Below the pieces are notes generated by a model. That model did not search any database and was not told the DNA's origin. It was given only the letters and a program-made list of their open reading frames with translations. Positions 35,152 to 43,323 of a DNA stretch of 64,000 bases are shown here, piece by piece. Source of the DNA: Streptomyces sp. UW30 (GTDB lineage Bacteria; Actinomycetota; Actinomycetes; Streptomycetales; Streptomycetaceae); assembly GCF_008042075.1 (NCBI RefSeq), contig NZ_RDBN01000021.1, forward strand, positions 540,490 to 604,489, written 5' to 3'. A program made the position numbers and the translations under genes. The stretch's first letter is position 1, and each line of letters opens with the position of its first letter.

Positions 35152-35408
35152 CGGTTGCGTTGATGTGGGAGGCGCGGGCGGCTTCGGGGCGGGGGGAGGA
35201 GCTGCTCGCGTGGGCCCGGGCCCAGGAGCCCGCCGTACGGCCGGTGCGGCGGGAGACGTTTCGGGCGGCGGGGGATCGGGTGTTGGTTGTTACCTGGTGG
35301 GACGCGCCCTACGATGCCGAGCTTCCCGAACTGCCCGAGCCGGATGCGGAGTTGGTGGCCCGGGCTGTGCATCGGTGGCGGTTCGAGTCCGTGGGGCTCG
35401 AATCCTGA
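35148..35408 (+). CDS. Small hypothetical protein coupled to tsaD
   Basis: 86 residues from GTG 35148, overlapping the tsaD stop in GTGA. The sequence [33 protein letters not shown] and VHRWRFESV suggests a small alpha/beta protein resembling dimeric alpha+beta barrel (monooxygenase-like) folds. No catalytic residue can be named. The last 100 bp overlap, in antisense, the 3' end of the GH3 glycosidase gene. The 4-bp coupling supports real translation. Confidence 0.7.
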   Translation: MTVALMWEARAASGRGEELLAWARAQEPAVRPVRRETFRAAGDRVLVVTWWDAPYDAELPELPEPDAELVARAVHRWRFESVGLES

Positions 35409-37738
35409 TCCACTGGTGGGGCCGGCGCCGACACTCCCACCTCGCACAGCACCTTCCGGTCGGACCCCACCTCCCGTATCGCACCGTTGAGCGTCACCCG
35501 CGCCGTATGCCGCACGTCCGCACTGGACGCCCCCAGCCGTAGCTCCAGCACCCCCGGCTCGACCACTCTGCGCCCCGAGCGGTCCGTGAAGGACGACAGA
35601 TCGGTGTGGAAGCGGAAGGTCATCCGGCCGGCCTCCCCCGCCTCCAGCTCCACCCGCCGATACCCGATCAACCGCACATCCGGCCGCGTGACCGACGCCA
35701 CCGGATCGTGCAGGTACAGCTGGACGACCTCCGTGCCGGCCCGGTCCCCCGTGTTGCGGACGGTGAGCGAGAGGTCGTACGTGCCGTCCGTCGGGATCTC
35801 CGAGGCCGTGCCCTGGAAGTCCTCCCACGCGAACGACGTGTACGACCGCCCGTGCCCGAACGCGTACAACGGCGTCGGATCCAGATTGCTGACCTCTCCC
35901 GCCAGCCCCAACGGCGGCTGGAGATACGTCCACGGCTGGCCACCCGGCTCCCGGGGCACACTCACCGGCAACCGGCCCGACGGATTCACCCGTCCGGACA
36001 GCACGCCGGCCACCGCCGGGCCGCCCTCCTCCCCCGGGAAGAAGGCCTGGACGACCGCCCCCAGCCGGCCCTCCCAGCGGCCCAGCGCATACGGACGGCC
36101 CGTCAGCAGGACCAGCACCACCGGGACGCCCGTCGCCACCAGAGCGTCCAGCAGCTCGGCCTGTACCCCGGGCAGCCGCAGGTCCGTCGCATCGCAGCCC
36201 TCGCCCGACGTCCCCCGTCCGAACAGCCCCGCCCGATCGCCCAGCACCGCCAGGCACACGTCCGCCTCCGACGCCCGGGCCACCGCCTCCTCGAAGCCGG
36301 TCGGATCCGGATCGGACACGCCGCAGCCTTCGGCGAACGTCACCTTGGCGTCCGGGAGTTCGGCGCGGAGAGACTCCAGGACCGTCGGGATCTCGATGCC
36401 CATCGGTACCTCGGGGTGGTGCGTGAGGACGTGGGAGGGGAAGGAGTAGCAGCCCAGCATCGCCAGGGCGTCCGCGGCGCGCGGGCCCACCACCGCGACC
36501 CGGGCGTCCGGGGGGAGCGGCAACACCCCGTCCGGGTTGTCCAGCAGGACCACCGACTCCTCGGCCACCCGGCGGGCCAGCGCCCGGTTCGCGGGGGAGT
36601 CCAGGTCGAGGTGTGACGCGCGCGGCTCCGGGGTCCAGTCCTCGTCCAGGAGGCCCAACTCGCACTTCTGGAGCAGGACGCGGCGAGCGGCGCGGTCCAC
36701 CAGTTCCTCCGGCACCTCGCCCGCCCGCACCGCCTCCACCAGCGGCTTCCCGTAGCACTTCAGCGTGGGCAGCTCCACGTCGATCCCCGCCGCCAGCGCC
36801 ACGTGTGCCGCCTGCGCCGGGGTGCCCGCCACCCGGTGCAGGGTCTGAAGGAAGCCGATGCCGAAGTAGTCGGCGACCACTGTGCCCGTGAAGTCCCATT
36901 GCTCGCGCAGGAGTTCGGTCAGCAGCGCCCGGTCCGCCGACGCGGGCACCCCGTCCGTCTCGTTGTACGCCGCCATCACCGACCGCGCCCCACCCTCGCG
37001 CAGCGCCATCTCGAAGGGTGGGAGGGTGATGTCCGCGAACTCCCGGACGCCTGCCCGTACCGGTGCCAGGTTCCGTGCGCCCGCCGACGACGCGTACCCG
37101 GCGAAGTGCTTGAGCGTCGCGATGACGCCGGCCGACTCCAGGCCCCGGACGTACGCCGTGCCGATCGTGCCGGTCAGGTACGGGTCCTCGCCGATCGTCT
37201 CCTCGACCCGGCCCCAGCGCGGATCGCGTACGACGTCCAGGACCGGCGCCAGACCCTGGTGGACACCGGCCGAGCGCAGGTCCTCGCCGATGCGCCGGGC
37301 CATCTCCTCGATGAGCGGGGGGTCGAAGGTGGCTCCCCACGCCAGCGGTACCGGGTATGCCGTGGCCCGCCAGGCCGTGAAGCCCGCCAGGCACTCCTCG
37401 TGCGCGACCGCGGGGATGCCGAAGCGGCCGGCGGCTGCGATGCGGCGCTGGGCGCGGGCCAGGGCCTGCGCGCCCAGCGCCGGGTCGACGGGGGCCGTGC
37501 CGAAGGAGCGGGTGAGCTGGCCGAGGCCCTGGGTGATCAGTTCGGCCCAGTCGTAGTCGGCGGTCATGTCGTGCTGGTGCGGGGCAACTCCCTCGGCCCG
37601 TGCCTCGCCGTCCGTGGCGGCGCCCACCCACACGCCGTACAGCTGGGCGGTCTTCTCCTGCAGGGTCATCCGGGAGAGGAGGTCGTCGACGCGAGCGGCG
37701 GCGGGCAGGGCGGGGTCGCGCCAGGGGGCGGTGGTCAT
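35309..37738 (-). CDS. Glycoside hydrolase family 3 beta-glucosidase/xylosidase
   Basis: 809 residues, no signal peptide, so probably intracellular. GH3 N-terminal (alpha/beta)8 domain with substrate loop LKHFAGYASSAGARNLAP, nucleophile Asp in TGTVVADYFGI and VMAAYNETDGVPASAD. The C-terminal alpha/beta sandwich includes VAVVGPRAADALAMLG and LLTGRPYALG. A fibronectin III-like domain follows (VRNTGDRAGTEVVQLYLHDPVASVTRP). The start ATG 37738 is preceded by AGGAG. The divergent LacI regulator and its operators suggest induction by the cognate disaccharide. The last 35 or so residues ([14 protein letters not shown] onward) look unlike the family and run 100 bp into the convergent gene. Confidence 0.92.
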   Translation of the reverse strand: MTTAPWRDPALPAAARVDDLLSRMTLQEKTAQLYGVWVGAATDGEARAEGVAPHQHDMTADYDWAELITQGLGQLTRSFGTAPVDPALGAQALARAQRRIAAAGRFGIPAVAHEECLAGFTAWRATAYPVPLAWGATFDPPLIEEMARRIGEDLRSAGVHQGLAPVLDVVRDPRWGRVEETIGEDPYLTGTIGTAYVRGLESAGVIATLKHFAGYASSAGARNLAPVRAGVREFADITLPPFEMALREGGARSVMAAYNETDGVPASADRALLTELLREQWDFTGTVVADYFGIGFLQTLHRVAGTPAQAAHVALAAGIDVELPTLKCYGKPLVEAVRAGEVPEELVDRAARRVLLQKCELGLLDEDWTPEPRASHLDLDSPANRALARRVAEESVVLLDNPDGVLPLPPDARVAVVGPRAADALAMLGCYSFPSHVLTHHPEVPMGIEIPTVLESLRAELPDAKVTFAEGCGVSDPDPTGFEEAVARASEADVCLAVLGDRAGLFGRGTSGEGCDATDLRLPGVQAELLDALVATGVPVVLVLLTGRPYALGRWEGRLGAVVQAFFPGEEGGPAVAGVLSGRVNPSGRLPVSVPREPGGQPWTYLQPPLGLAGEVSNLDPTPLYAFGHGRSYTSFAWEDFQGTASEIPTDGTYDLSLTVRNTGDRAGTEVVQLYLHDPVASVTRPDVRLIGYRRVELEAGEAGRMTFRFHTDLSSFTDRSGRRVVEPGVLELRLGASSADVRHTARVTLNGAIREVGSDRKVLCEVGVSAPAPPVDQDSSPTDSNRHRCTARATNSASGSGSSGSSAS

Positions 37739-37801
37739 GAAACTCCTGTCCGGGCGATGGCTGGAAACCCCTGTCGGGGCGGCCGCGGGATGAGCCTCTC
37801 G

Positions 37802-37833
37802 CGAATGTTTCGTTATTCACCTCGAATGTTCCG
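37802..37833. promoter_or_regulatory. Two candidate operators for the LacI regulator
   Basis: CGAATGTTTCG (37802-37812) and CGAATGTTCCG (37823-37833) are near-palindromes (CGAA-N3-TTCG) repeated at exactly 21 bp, two helical turns. They lie between the GH3 start and the regulator start, where a divergent-promoter repressor would bind. Confidence 0.55.
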
Positions 37834-37893
37834 GGAACCTAGGCGCGGTGAGAAGGGTTCGTCAAGAGGTCGCGCAGGGATACGATCGCCGCC

Positions 37894-38979
37894 ATGACAC
37901 CCTCGGAGCCCGCCGAAAGCCGGACCACAACGCGTGAAACCCGGACGACACCACCGTCGACCGGCCGGTCCACCCAGACCGCGACGCTCGCCGAGATCGC
38001 CCGCGAGGCCGGCGTGTCCGCGCCGACTGTTTCGAAGGTCCTCAACGGACGCGCCGACGTCGCCCCGGCCACCCGCGCCCGCGTCGAGGAACTCCTGCGC
38101 GCCCACGGCTATCGCCGACGGCGGGCCGAGGCGAGCCGTTCGCCCCTGATCGACCTGGTCTTCCACGAGTTGGAGAGCGCCTGGGCGATGGAGGTCATCC
38201 GGGGCGTGGAGAACGTCGCCCGCGACGCCGGGCTGAGTGTCGTGCTGAGCGAGAGCGCGGGGCGGCTCACCCCGGGCCGCACCTGGGCCGACCAGGTCGC
38301 CGCCCGCCGCCCGCACGGCGTGATCCTCGTCCTCTCCGGCCTCGACGAGTCCCAGCGCGCCCTGCTCACCAGCCGGTCGATCCCGTTCGTGGTGATGGAC
38401 CCGGCCGGCGACCCGGGCGCCGACGTGCCGTCCATCGGGGCCACCAACTGGCAGGGCGGCCTCGCCGCCACCCGGCATCTGGTCGAGCTCGGGCACCGCA
38501 GGATCGGCGCGATCACCGGGCCGTCCCGCATGATGTGCAGCCGCGCCCGCGTCGACGGCTACCGCGCCGCCCTGGAGACGGCCGGGCTCCCCGTCGACCA
38601 GGACCTCATCCGGCCCGGCGACTTCCACCACGAGACCGGTTACCGCCAGGGCCTTGAGCTGCTGCGCCGCCCGGACCGGCCGACCGCCGTCTTCGCCGGC
38701 AACGACCTCCAGGCGCTCGGACTGTACGAGGCCGCGCGCGAGTTGGGGCTGCGCATCCCGGAGGACCTCAGCGTCGTCGGCTTCGACGATCTGCCCATCG
38801 CGCGCTGGGTGGGGCCGCCGCTGACGACCGTACGGCAGCCGCTGACGGAGATGGCGGAGGCGGCGGCGAAGCTGGTCCTCGACCTCGCGCGGGAGGAGGG
38901 GACGCCGGTGGCGACGCGGGTGGAGCTGGCCACCAGCCTGGTGGTGCGCAGCAGTACGGGGGCGCCCACGGCGGATTAG
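37894..38979 (+). CDS. LacI-family transcriptional regulator
   Basis: 361 residues. A disordered Thr-rich leader of about 30 residues precedes the HTH (ATLAEIAREAGVSAPTVSKVLNGRADVAPATRARVEELL). The sugar-binding core follows (VVMDPAGDPGADVPSIGATNWQGG, HRRIGAITGPSRMMCSRARVDGYR, TAVFAGNDLQALGLYEAARELGLRIPEDLSVVGFDDLPIARW). It is divergent from the GH3 gene and probably represses it until a sugar inducer appears. Related Streptomyces regulators govern xylan and cello-oligosaccharide use. Confidence 0.92.
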   Translation: MTPSEPAESRTTTRETRTTPPSTGRSTQTATLAEIAREAGVSAPTVSKVLNGRADVAPATRARVEELLRAHGYRRRRAEASRSPLIDLVFHELESAWAMEVIRGVENVARDAGLSVVLSESAGRLTPGRTWADQVAARRPHGVILVLSGLDESQRALLTSRSIPFVVMDPAGDPGADVPSIGATNWQGGLAATRHLVELGHRRIGAITGPSRMMCSRARVDGYRAALETAGLPVDQDLIRPGDFHHETGYRQGLELLRRPDRPTAVFAGNDLQALGLYEAARELGLRIPEDLSVVGFDDLPIARWVGPPLTTVRQPLTEMAEAAAKLVLDLAREEGTPVATRVELATSLVVRSSTGAPTAD

Positions 38980-39124
38980 CGGCGAAGGCGGGGCGCTGCG
39001 AAGCCAATCGGTCGTCCAAGCGAAACTTTCGGGCCTTCACCGTCCGCCGGGAAGTCTGAGAATTTCCGAAGAAAAGCCGGTCTGCCGTCCCTGCCCGTAA
39101 TAATTCGGACGTACGTTCCTGCCT

Positions 39125-40183
39125 GTGACGGGACTTGGCGCGAACGGGCGGGAAACGAACGGGGACGACGGTAGAGGACGGGGCCGGCGGTCGACCGTGC
39201 TCAAGGCCGCCGGCCTTCTCCTGGCGGGCACCCTGGCCCTGGCCGCCGCGGCCGCGGGCTGGGTCTACTGGCACCTCAACGACAACATCAAGAGCGTCGA
39301 CATCGACAGCGCGCTCGGCGACAACCGGCCGATGAGCGGCATGACGACTCCGGCGCCGTCGGCCTCGGCCGTGCCCACGGGATCCCTCAACATCCTTGTC
39401 CTGGGCTCGGATTCGCGCAGCGGCGAGGAGAATCAGGAGCTCGGCGGCGGCAGCAGTGCCGGCGCCCGCTCGGACACGGCGATGGTGGTCCACATCGACG
39501 CCGGACGCACCGCGGCGACGGTCGTCAGCATCCCGCGCGACACCCTGGTCACCCGGCCGTCCTGCCCGCTGCCGTCGGGCGGTTCGACCGAGGTGGCGTA
39601 CAACTCCATGTTCAACAGCGCGTACGCGGTCGGCGGCCCCGTCTGCGCCGTCAAGACCGTCGAGTCGATCACGAACATCCGCATGGACCACTACATCGAG
39701 ATCGACTTCTCGGGCTTCGCGAAGCTGGTGGACGCGCTGGGCGGCGTCACGGTCACGACGGACGAGGACATCGACGACGAGGACAGCCACCTGACCCTGG
39801 CGGCGGGCACGCATCACCTGGACGGCGAACAGGCGTTGGCTCTGGCCCGCACCCGGCACGGCATAGGCGACGGCAGCGACCTCGGCCGCATCGGCCTCCA
39901 GCAGAAGCTGGTGAAGGCCCTTGTGGACCAGATCTCCGCCACCTCCCTCCTCACCGACCCGGCCCGGCTCTACCGGGTCGCCGACGCGATGACGGCCGGC
40001 CTGACCACCGACACCGGCCTGGACTCCCTGACCGAGCTGACGAGCCTCGGCCGCAGCCTGAGCGGCCTGTCCTCGGACGCGGTGCGGACGGTGACGATGC
40101 CGGTCGTCCCGGCGCCGTCGGACCGCAACCGGGTGGTGGCCCGGGAGCCGGAGGCGGGGGAGCTGTGGGAGTCGCTGCGGTGA
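39125..40183 (+). CDS. LytR-CpsA-Psr family glycopolymer ligase
   Basis: 352 residues. Short cytoplasmic N-terminus, one TM helix (TVLKAAGLLLAGTLALAAAAAGWVYW), then the LCP domain: NILVLGSDSRSGEE, GARSDTAMVVHIDAGRTAATVVSIPRDTLV with the pyrophosphate-binding Arg/Asp, VDALGGVTVTTDEDI and ALALARTRHGIGDGSDLGRIGLQQKLV. LCP enzymes attach wall polymers such as teichoic acid to peptidoglycan. The GTG start 39125 has no good ribosome binding site. A possible small ORF overlaps the stop. Confidence 0.9.
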   Translation: MTGLGANGRETNGDDGRGRGRRSTVLKAAGLLLAGTLALAAAAAGWVYWHLNDNIKSVDIDSALGDNRPMSGMTTPAPSASAVPTGSLNILVLGSDSRSGEENQELGGGSSAGARSDTAMVVHIDAGRTAATVVSIPRDTLVTRPSCPLPSGGSTEVAYNSMFNSAYAVGGPVCAVKTVESITNIRMDHYIEIDFSGFAKLVDALGGVTVTTDEDIDDEDSHLTLAAGTHHLDGEQALALARTRHGIGDGSDLGRIGLQQKLVKALVDQISATSLLTDPARLYRVADAMTAGLTTDTGLDSLTELTSLGRSLSGLSSDAVRTVTMPVVPAPSDRNRVVAREPEAGELWESLR

Positions 40184-40287
40184 GGGGAGGCGGGGGCGGT
40201 GAGAAGGAATCCTCGAAGAAAAAAGAATCCTCGAAGAAATCCGGGGAGCGTGTCGATCGGGCGGTCCGCCGTTCGACGCAGGGGTGA
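40180..40287 (+). CDS. Possible 35-residue Lys/Ser-rich small ORF
   Basis: Begins at a GTG that overlaps the stop of the LCP gene in GTGA, with GTGGGAG 8 bp ahead. The peptide has a directly repeated KESSKK element (EKESSKKKESSKK), encoded by two exact copies of GAATCCTCGAAGAAA spaced 19 bp, and a basic end (VDRAVRRSTQG). It is soluble and highly charged. The overlap argues for translation, but low complexity and short length leave doubt; it could instead be a decayed tail of the LCP gene. Confidence 0.35.
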   Translation: MRGGGGGEKESSKKKESSKKSGERVDRAVRRSTQG

Positions 40288-40326
40288 GAGGCCGGGAAGG
40301 ACCCGGCCCCGCACCGAGGAGCCACC

Positions 40327-40683
40327 ATGCCCCGCTACCTGTCGCTCGTGAAGGTCGACGAGTCCACCGCCCCCGCCGAGGGCCCGAGCCCCGAGATGAT
40401 GCAGCGGATGGGCGAGCTGCTGGAAGAGATCACCAAGGCCGGCGTCATGCTCGACACGGCCGGACTGACGCCGTCCGCGCAGGGCAGCCGCGTGCACTGG
40501 GAGGGCGGCAGCATCTCCGTCACCGACGGGCCCTTCACCGAGTCCAAGGAGGTCATCGGCGGTTACGCGCTCATGCAGTGCAAGGACATGGCCGAGGCCC
40601 TGGAGTGGACCAAGCGGTTCGTCAAGGTGCACGGCGAGGAGTGGACGGTGACCTGCGAGGTGCGGGAGATCGCCGAGGGCTGA
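40327..40683 (+). CDS. DGPF/YCII-domain protein paired with ECF sigma factor
   Basis: 118 residues. The ferredoxin-like YCII fold with the signature VTDGPFTESKEVIGGYALMQ. Proteins of this type (DGPF) are the constant genomic partners of ECF42 sigma factors, and this gene sits 46 bp ahead of one. Their role is unclear; studies of ECF42 systems did not show anti-sigma activity for them. GAGGAGCCACC precedes the ATG. Confidence 0.9.
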   Translation: MPRYLSLVKVDESTAPAEGPSPEMMQRMGELLEEITKAGVMLDTAGLTPSAQGSRVHWEGGSISVTDGPFTESKEVIGGYALMQCKDMAEALEWTKRFVKVHGEEWTVTCEVREIAEG

Positions 40684-40729
40684 GCCGGTTCCTTGGCTCC
40701 GTAGCCGTACGGGTGTCTGATGGTGGGCT

Positions 40730-42019
40730 GTGGAATCACAGCCCCAGCCCACCGCAGCCACCGGCCGTGCCCCCGCCGACCCGGCCGCGACCGTCGAGAC
40801 CGTCTTCCGCATCGAGTCCCCGCGCGTCATCGCCGCCGTCACCCGCATAGTCCGCGACGTCGGCATCGCCGAGGAACTCGCGCAGGACGCGCTGGTCGCC
40901 GCGCTGGAGCAGTGGCCGCGCGACGGCGTGCCGGACAACCCCGGCGCCTGGCTGACGGCCGCCGCCAAGCACCGCGCCGTGGACCTGATCCGCCGCCGCG
41001 AGAACTACGCCCGCAAGCTCGCCGAGATCGGCCGCACCCTGGAGACGACGGCACCTCCCGAGGAGCCCTCCGACCCCGACGACATCGACGACGACCTGCT
41101 CCGCCTCGTCTTCACCACCTGCCACCCGGTCCTGTCGCCGGAGGCCCGCATCGCCCTCACCCTGCGCCTCCTCGGCGGCCTGACCACCCCGGAGATCGCC
41201 AGAGCCTTCCTGGTCCCGGAACCCACGGTCGCCCAGCGCATCGTCCGCGCCAAGCGCACGCTCGCCACCAAGAACGTCGGCTTCGAGGTCCCGTACGGCC
41301 CCGACCGCGAGGCCCGCCTCGGCTCGGTCCTCGACGTCATCTACCTGATCTTCAACGAGGGGTACGCCGCCACGGCCGGCGACGACTGGCTGCGCCCGGC
41401 GCTGTGCGAGGACGCGCTGCGGCTGGCCCGTGTGCTGTCGGGGCTGATGCCGAAGGAGCCGGAGGTGCACGCCCTGACGTCGCTGCTGGAGTTCCAGGCG
41501 TCGCGGGCGGCGGCCCGCACCGGCCCGTCCGGCGAGCCGATCCTCCTCAAGGACCAGAACCGCCGCCGCTGGAACCGCATGCTCGTCGCCCGCGGCATCA
41601 CGGCCCTGTCCCGCGCGGACGCCACGGCCACCGGCGCTCCCGGCCCGTACGCCCTCCAGGCGGCCATCGCGGCATGCCACGCGCACGCGTACTCGTACGA
41701 GGAGACCGACTGGCGGACCATCGCCACCCTCTACGGCCTCCTGGCCGCCCGATCCCCCTCCCCGGTGGTCGAGTTGAACCGTGCGGTCGCCGTGTCGATG
41801 GCCGACGGCCCGGAGCCTGCTCTGGAGATCGTCGACGCCATCGCCGCCGAACCGGCCCTGCGGGAGTACCACTTGCTGCCGAGCGTGCGCGGCGACCTGC
41901 TGCGGCGGCTCGGCCGTACGGCTCAGGCACGGGCGGAGTTCGAGCGCGCGGCGGCGCTCACGCGCAACGAGCGGGAGCGGGAGATGCTGCTGAAGCGGGC
42001 CGCCGGCGACGAGTCGTGA
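40730..42019 (+). CDS. ECF42-type RNA polymerase sigma factor with C-terminal extension
   Basis: 429 residues from GTG 40730. Sigma region 2 (VFRIESPRVIAAVTRIVRDVGIAEELAQDALVAALEQWPRDGVPDNPGAWL) and sigma region 4 (LTLRLLGGLTTPEIARAFLVPEPTVAQRIVRAKRTL) occupy the first 190 residues. The remaining roughly 230 residues form the ECF42-specific helical, TPR-like extension (EGYAATAGDDWLRPALCEDALRLARVL, SPVVELNRAVAVSMADGPEPAL). No anti-sigma factor is nearby; the extension is thought to replace it. The stop abuts the convergent methyltransferase stop with no gap. Confidence 0.92.
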   Translation: MESQPQPTAATGRAPADPAATVETVFRIESPRVIAAVTRIVRDVGIAEELAQDALVAALEQWPRDGVPDNPGAWLTAAAKHRAVDLIRRRENYARKLAEIGRTLETTAPPEEPSDPDDIDDDLLRLVFTTCHPVLSPEARIALTLRLLGGLTTPEIARAFLVPEPTVAQRIVRAKRTLATKNVGFEVPYGPDREARLGSVLDVIYLIFNEGYAATAGDDWLRPALCEDALRLARVLSGLMPKEPEVHALTSLLEFQASRAAARTGPSGEPILLKDQNRRRWNRMLVARGITALSRADATATGAPGPYALQAAIAACHAHAYSYEETDWRTIATLYGLLAARSPSPVVELNRAVAVSMADGPEPALEIVDAIAAEPALREYHLLPSVRGDLLRRLGRTAQARAEFERAAALTRNEREREMLLKRAAGDES

Positions 42020-43192
42020 CTACGCCGGCCGTCCGACCAGCATCGTCGGCGCCCCCGCCACCCGGGTCAGGAACACAGTCGCCGAGTTCGGCCCCTGCGG
42101 TTTGACCTTCTTGCGCAGTTCCTCCGGCTCGACCGCGGAGCCGCGCTTCTTGACGGTGAGGACGCCCACCCCTCGATCCCGCAGCAGCGCCTTCAACTTC
42201 TTTACGTTGAAGGGAAGTTGGTCGGTGATCTCGTACGCCGTCGCATACGGCGTCGGCCGCAGTTCGTCCGCCGTGATGTACGCGATGGTCGCGTCGACCA
42301 GTCCGCCGTCCAGCTCGTCGGCGACGTCGGCGACCAGATGGGCGCGGATGACGGCGCCGTCGGGCTCGTACAAGTACCGTCCGACGGGCCGGACTTCGGG
42401 GTCGGGGAGGCCGCGGGCGAGCAGCGAGCGCGGGCCCGGCAGCAGGGTGGCGCGCACCGCCCCGGGGTCGGTGCCGAACCACAGCACCGCCTCCTTCACA
42501 TCTCCGCCGTCCGAGATCCACTCGGCCTCGGCGTCGTCGGGGATCGCCTCGTGGGGGATGCCGGGCGCGATCTTCAGTGCGGCGCGCGGCGCCCTGCGTG
42601 CCGCCTCGACGGCCCAGGACAGGGGCGGCGAGTACGCCTCGGGGTCGAAGATCCTCCCGCGGCCCCCGCGCCGCGCCGGATCGACGAACACGGCGTCAAA
42701 GCCGGTGGTGTCCACCTCGGTGACGTCCGCCTCGCGCACCTCGACCAGGTCCCCGAGCCCCAGCGCCGCCATGTTCGCCCGTGCCGCCGCCGCCGTCACC
42801 GGATCCCGGTCCACCGCCAGCACCCGGATCCCGGCCCGCGCCCACGCGATGGCGTCGCCCCCGATCCCGCAGCACAGGTCGGCGACCGAGCCGATGCCCA
42901 GCTCCTTCATCCGTCCGGCCCGGTACGCCGCCACGCTCGCGCGCGTCGACTGCTCGACCCCGTTCGGCGTGAAGAACATCCGGCCCGCGTCCGCCGCCCC
43001 GAACTTCGCCACCGCCCGCTGCCGCAGCCGCGCCTGCCCGAGCGCCGCCGACACAAGCTCGGCGGGGTGCTCGCGGCGCAGCCTGGTGGCGACGGCGAGT
43101 TCGTCGGCGGGGTCGGTGTCGCGGACGGTGTCGAGGAGGGCGCGGCCCTCGGGGGTGAGGAGGGAGTCGAAGGAGGCGAGGTGGTCGTTCAC
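42020..43192 (-). CDS. THUMP-like class I SAM-dependent methyltransferase
   Basis: 390 residues from GTG 43192 (MNDHLASFDSLLTPEGRALL). SAM-binding motif I SVADLCCGIGGDAIAWARAGIRVLAVDRDP and the acceptor motif AVFVDPARRGGRGRIFDPEAYSPPLSWAV. A C-terminal domain (RPVGRYLYEPDGAVIRAHLV to PTMLVGRPA) resembles the THUMP-like domain that joins RNA-modifying methyltransferases. The substrate is likely RNA but is not proven. The ribosome binding site is weak, and the frame continues upstream without similarity to this family. Confidence 0.85.
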   Translation of the reverse strand: MNDHLASFDSLLTPEGRALLDTVRDTDPADELAVATRLRREHPAELVSAALGQARLRQRAVAKFGAADAGRMFFTPNGVEQSTRASVAAYRAGRMKELGIGSVADLCCGIGGDAIAWARAGIRVLAVDRDPVTAAAARANMAALGLGDLVEVREADVTEVDTTGFDAVFVDPARRGGRGRIFDPEAYSPPLSWAVEAARRAPRAALKIAPGIPHEAIPDDAEAEWISDGGDVKEAVLWFGTDPGAVRATLLPGPRSLLARGLPDPEVRPVGRYLYEPDGAVIRAHLVADVADELDGGLVDATIAYITADELRPTPYATAYEITDQLPFNVKKLKALLRDRGVGVLTVKKRGSAVEPEELRKKVKPQGPNSATVFLTRVAGAPTMLVGRPA

Positions 43193-43323
43193 CGGGTCAT
43201 TGTCGGCCAGGCGGCGTACCGCCCGCGCATCGCCGGTTCGCTGTGGGCCAGTCGGTGGATGGTCCGCCGCCTGCGGCGGTGTCGGCCCGGCTTCGGGGCG
43301 GGCGCCTGCCAGGATCCGGCTCC

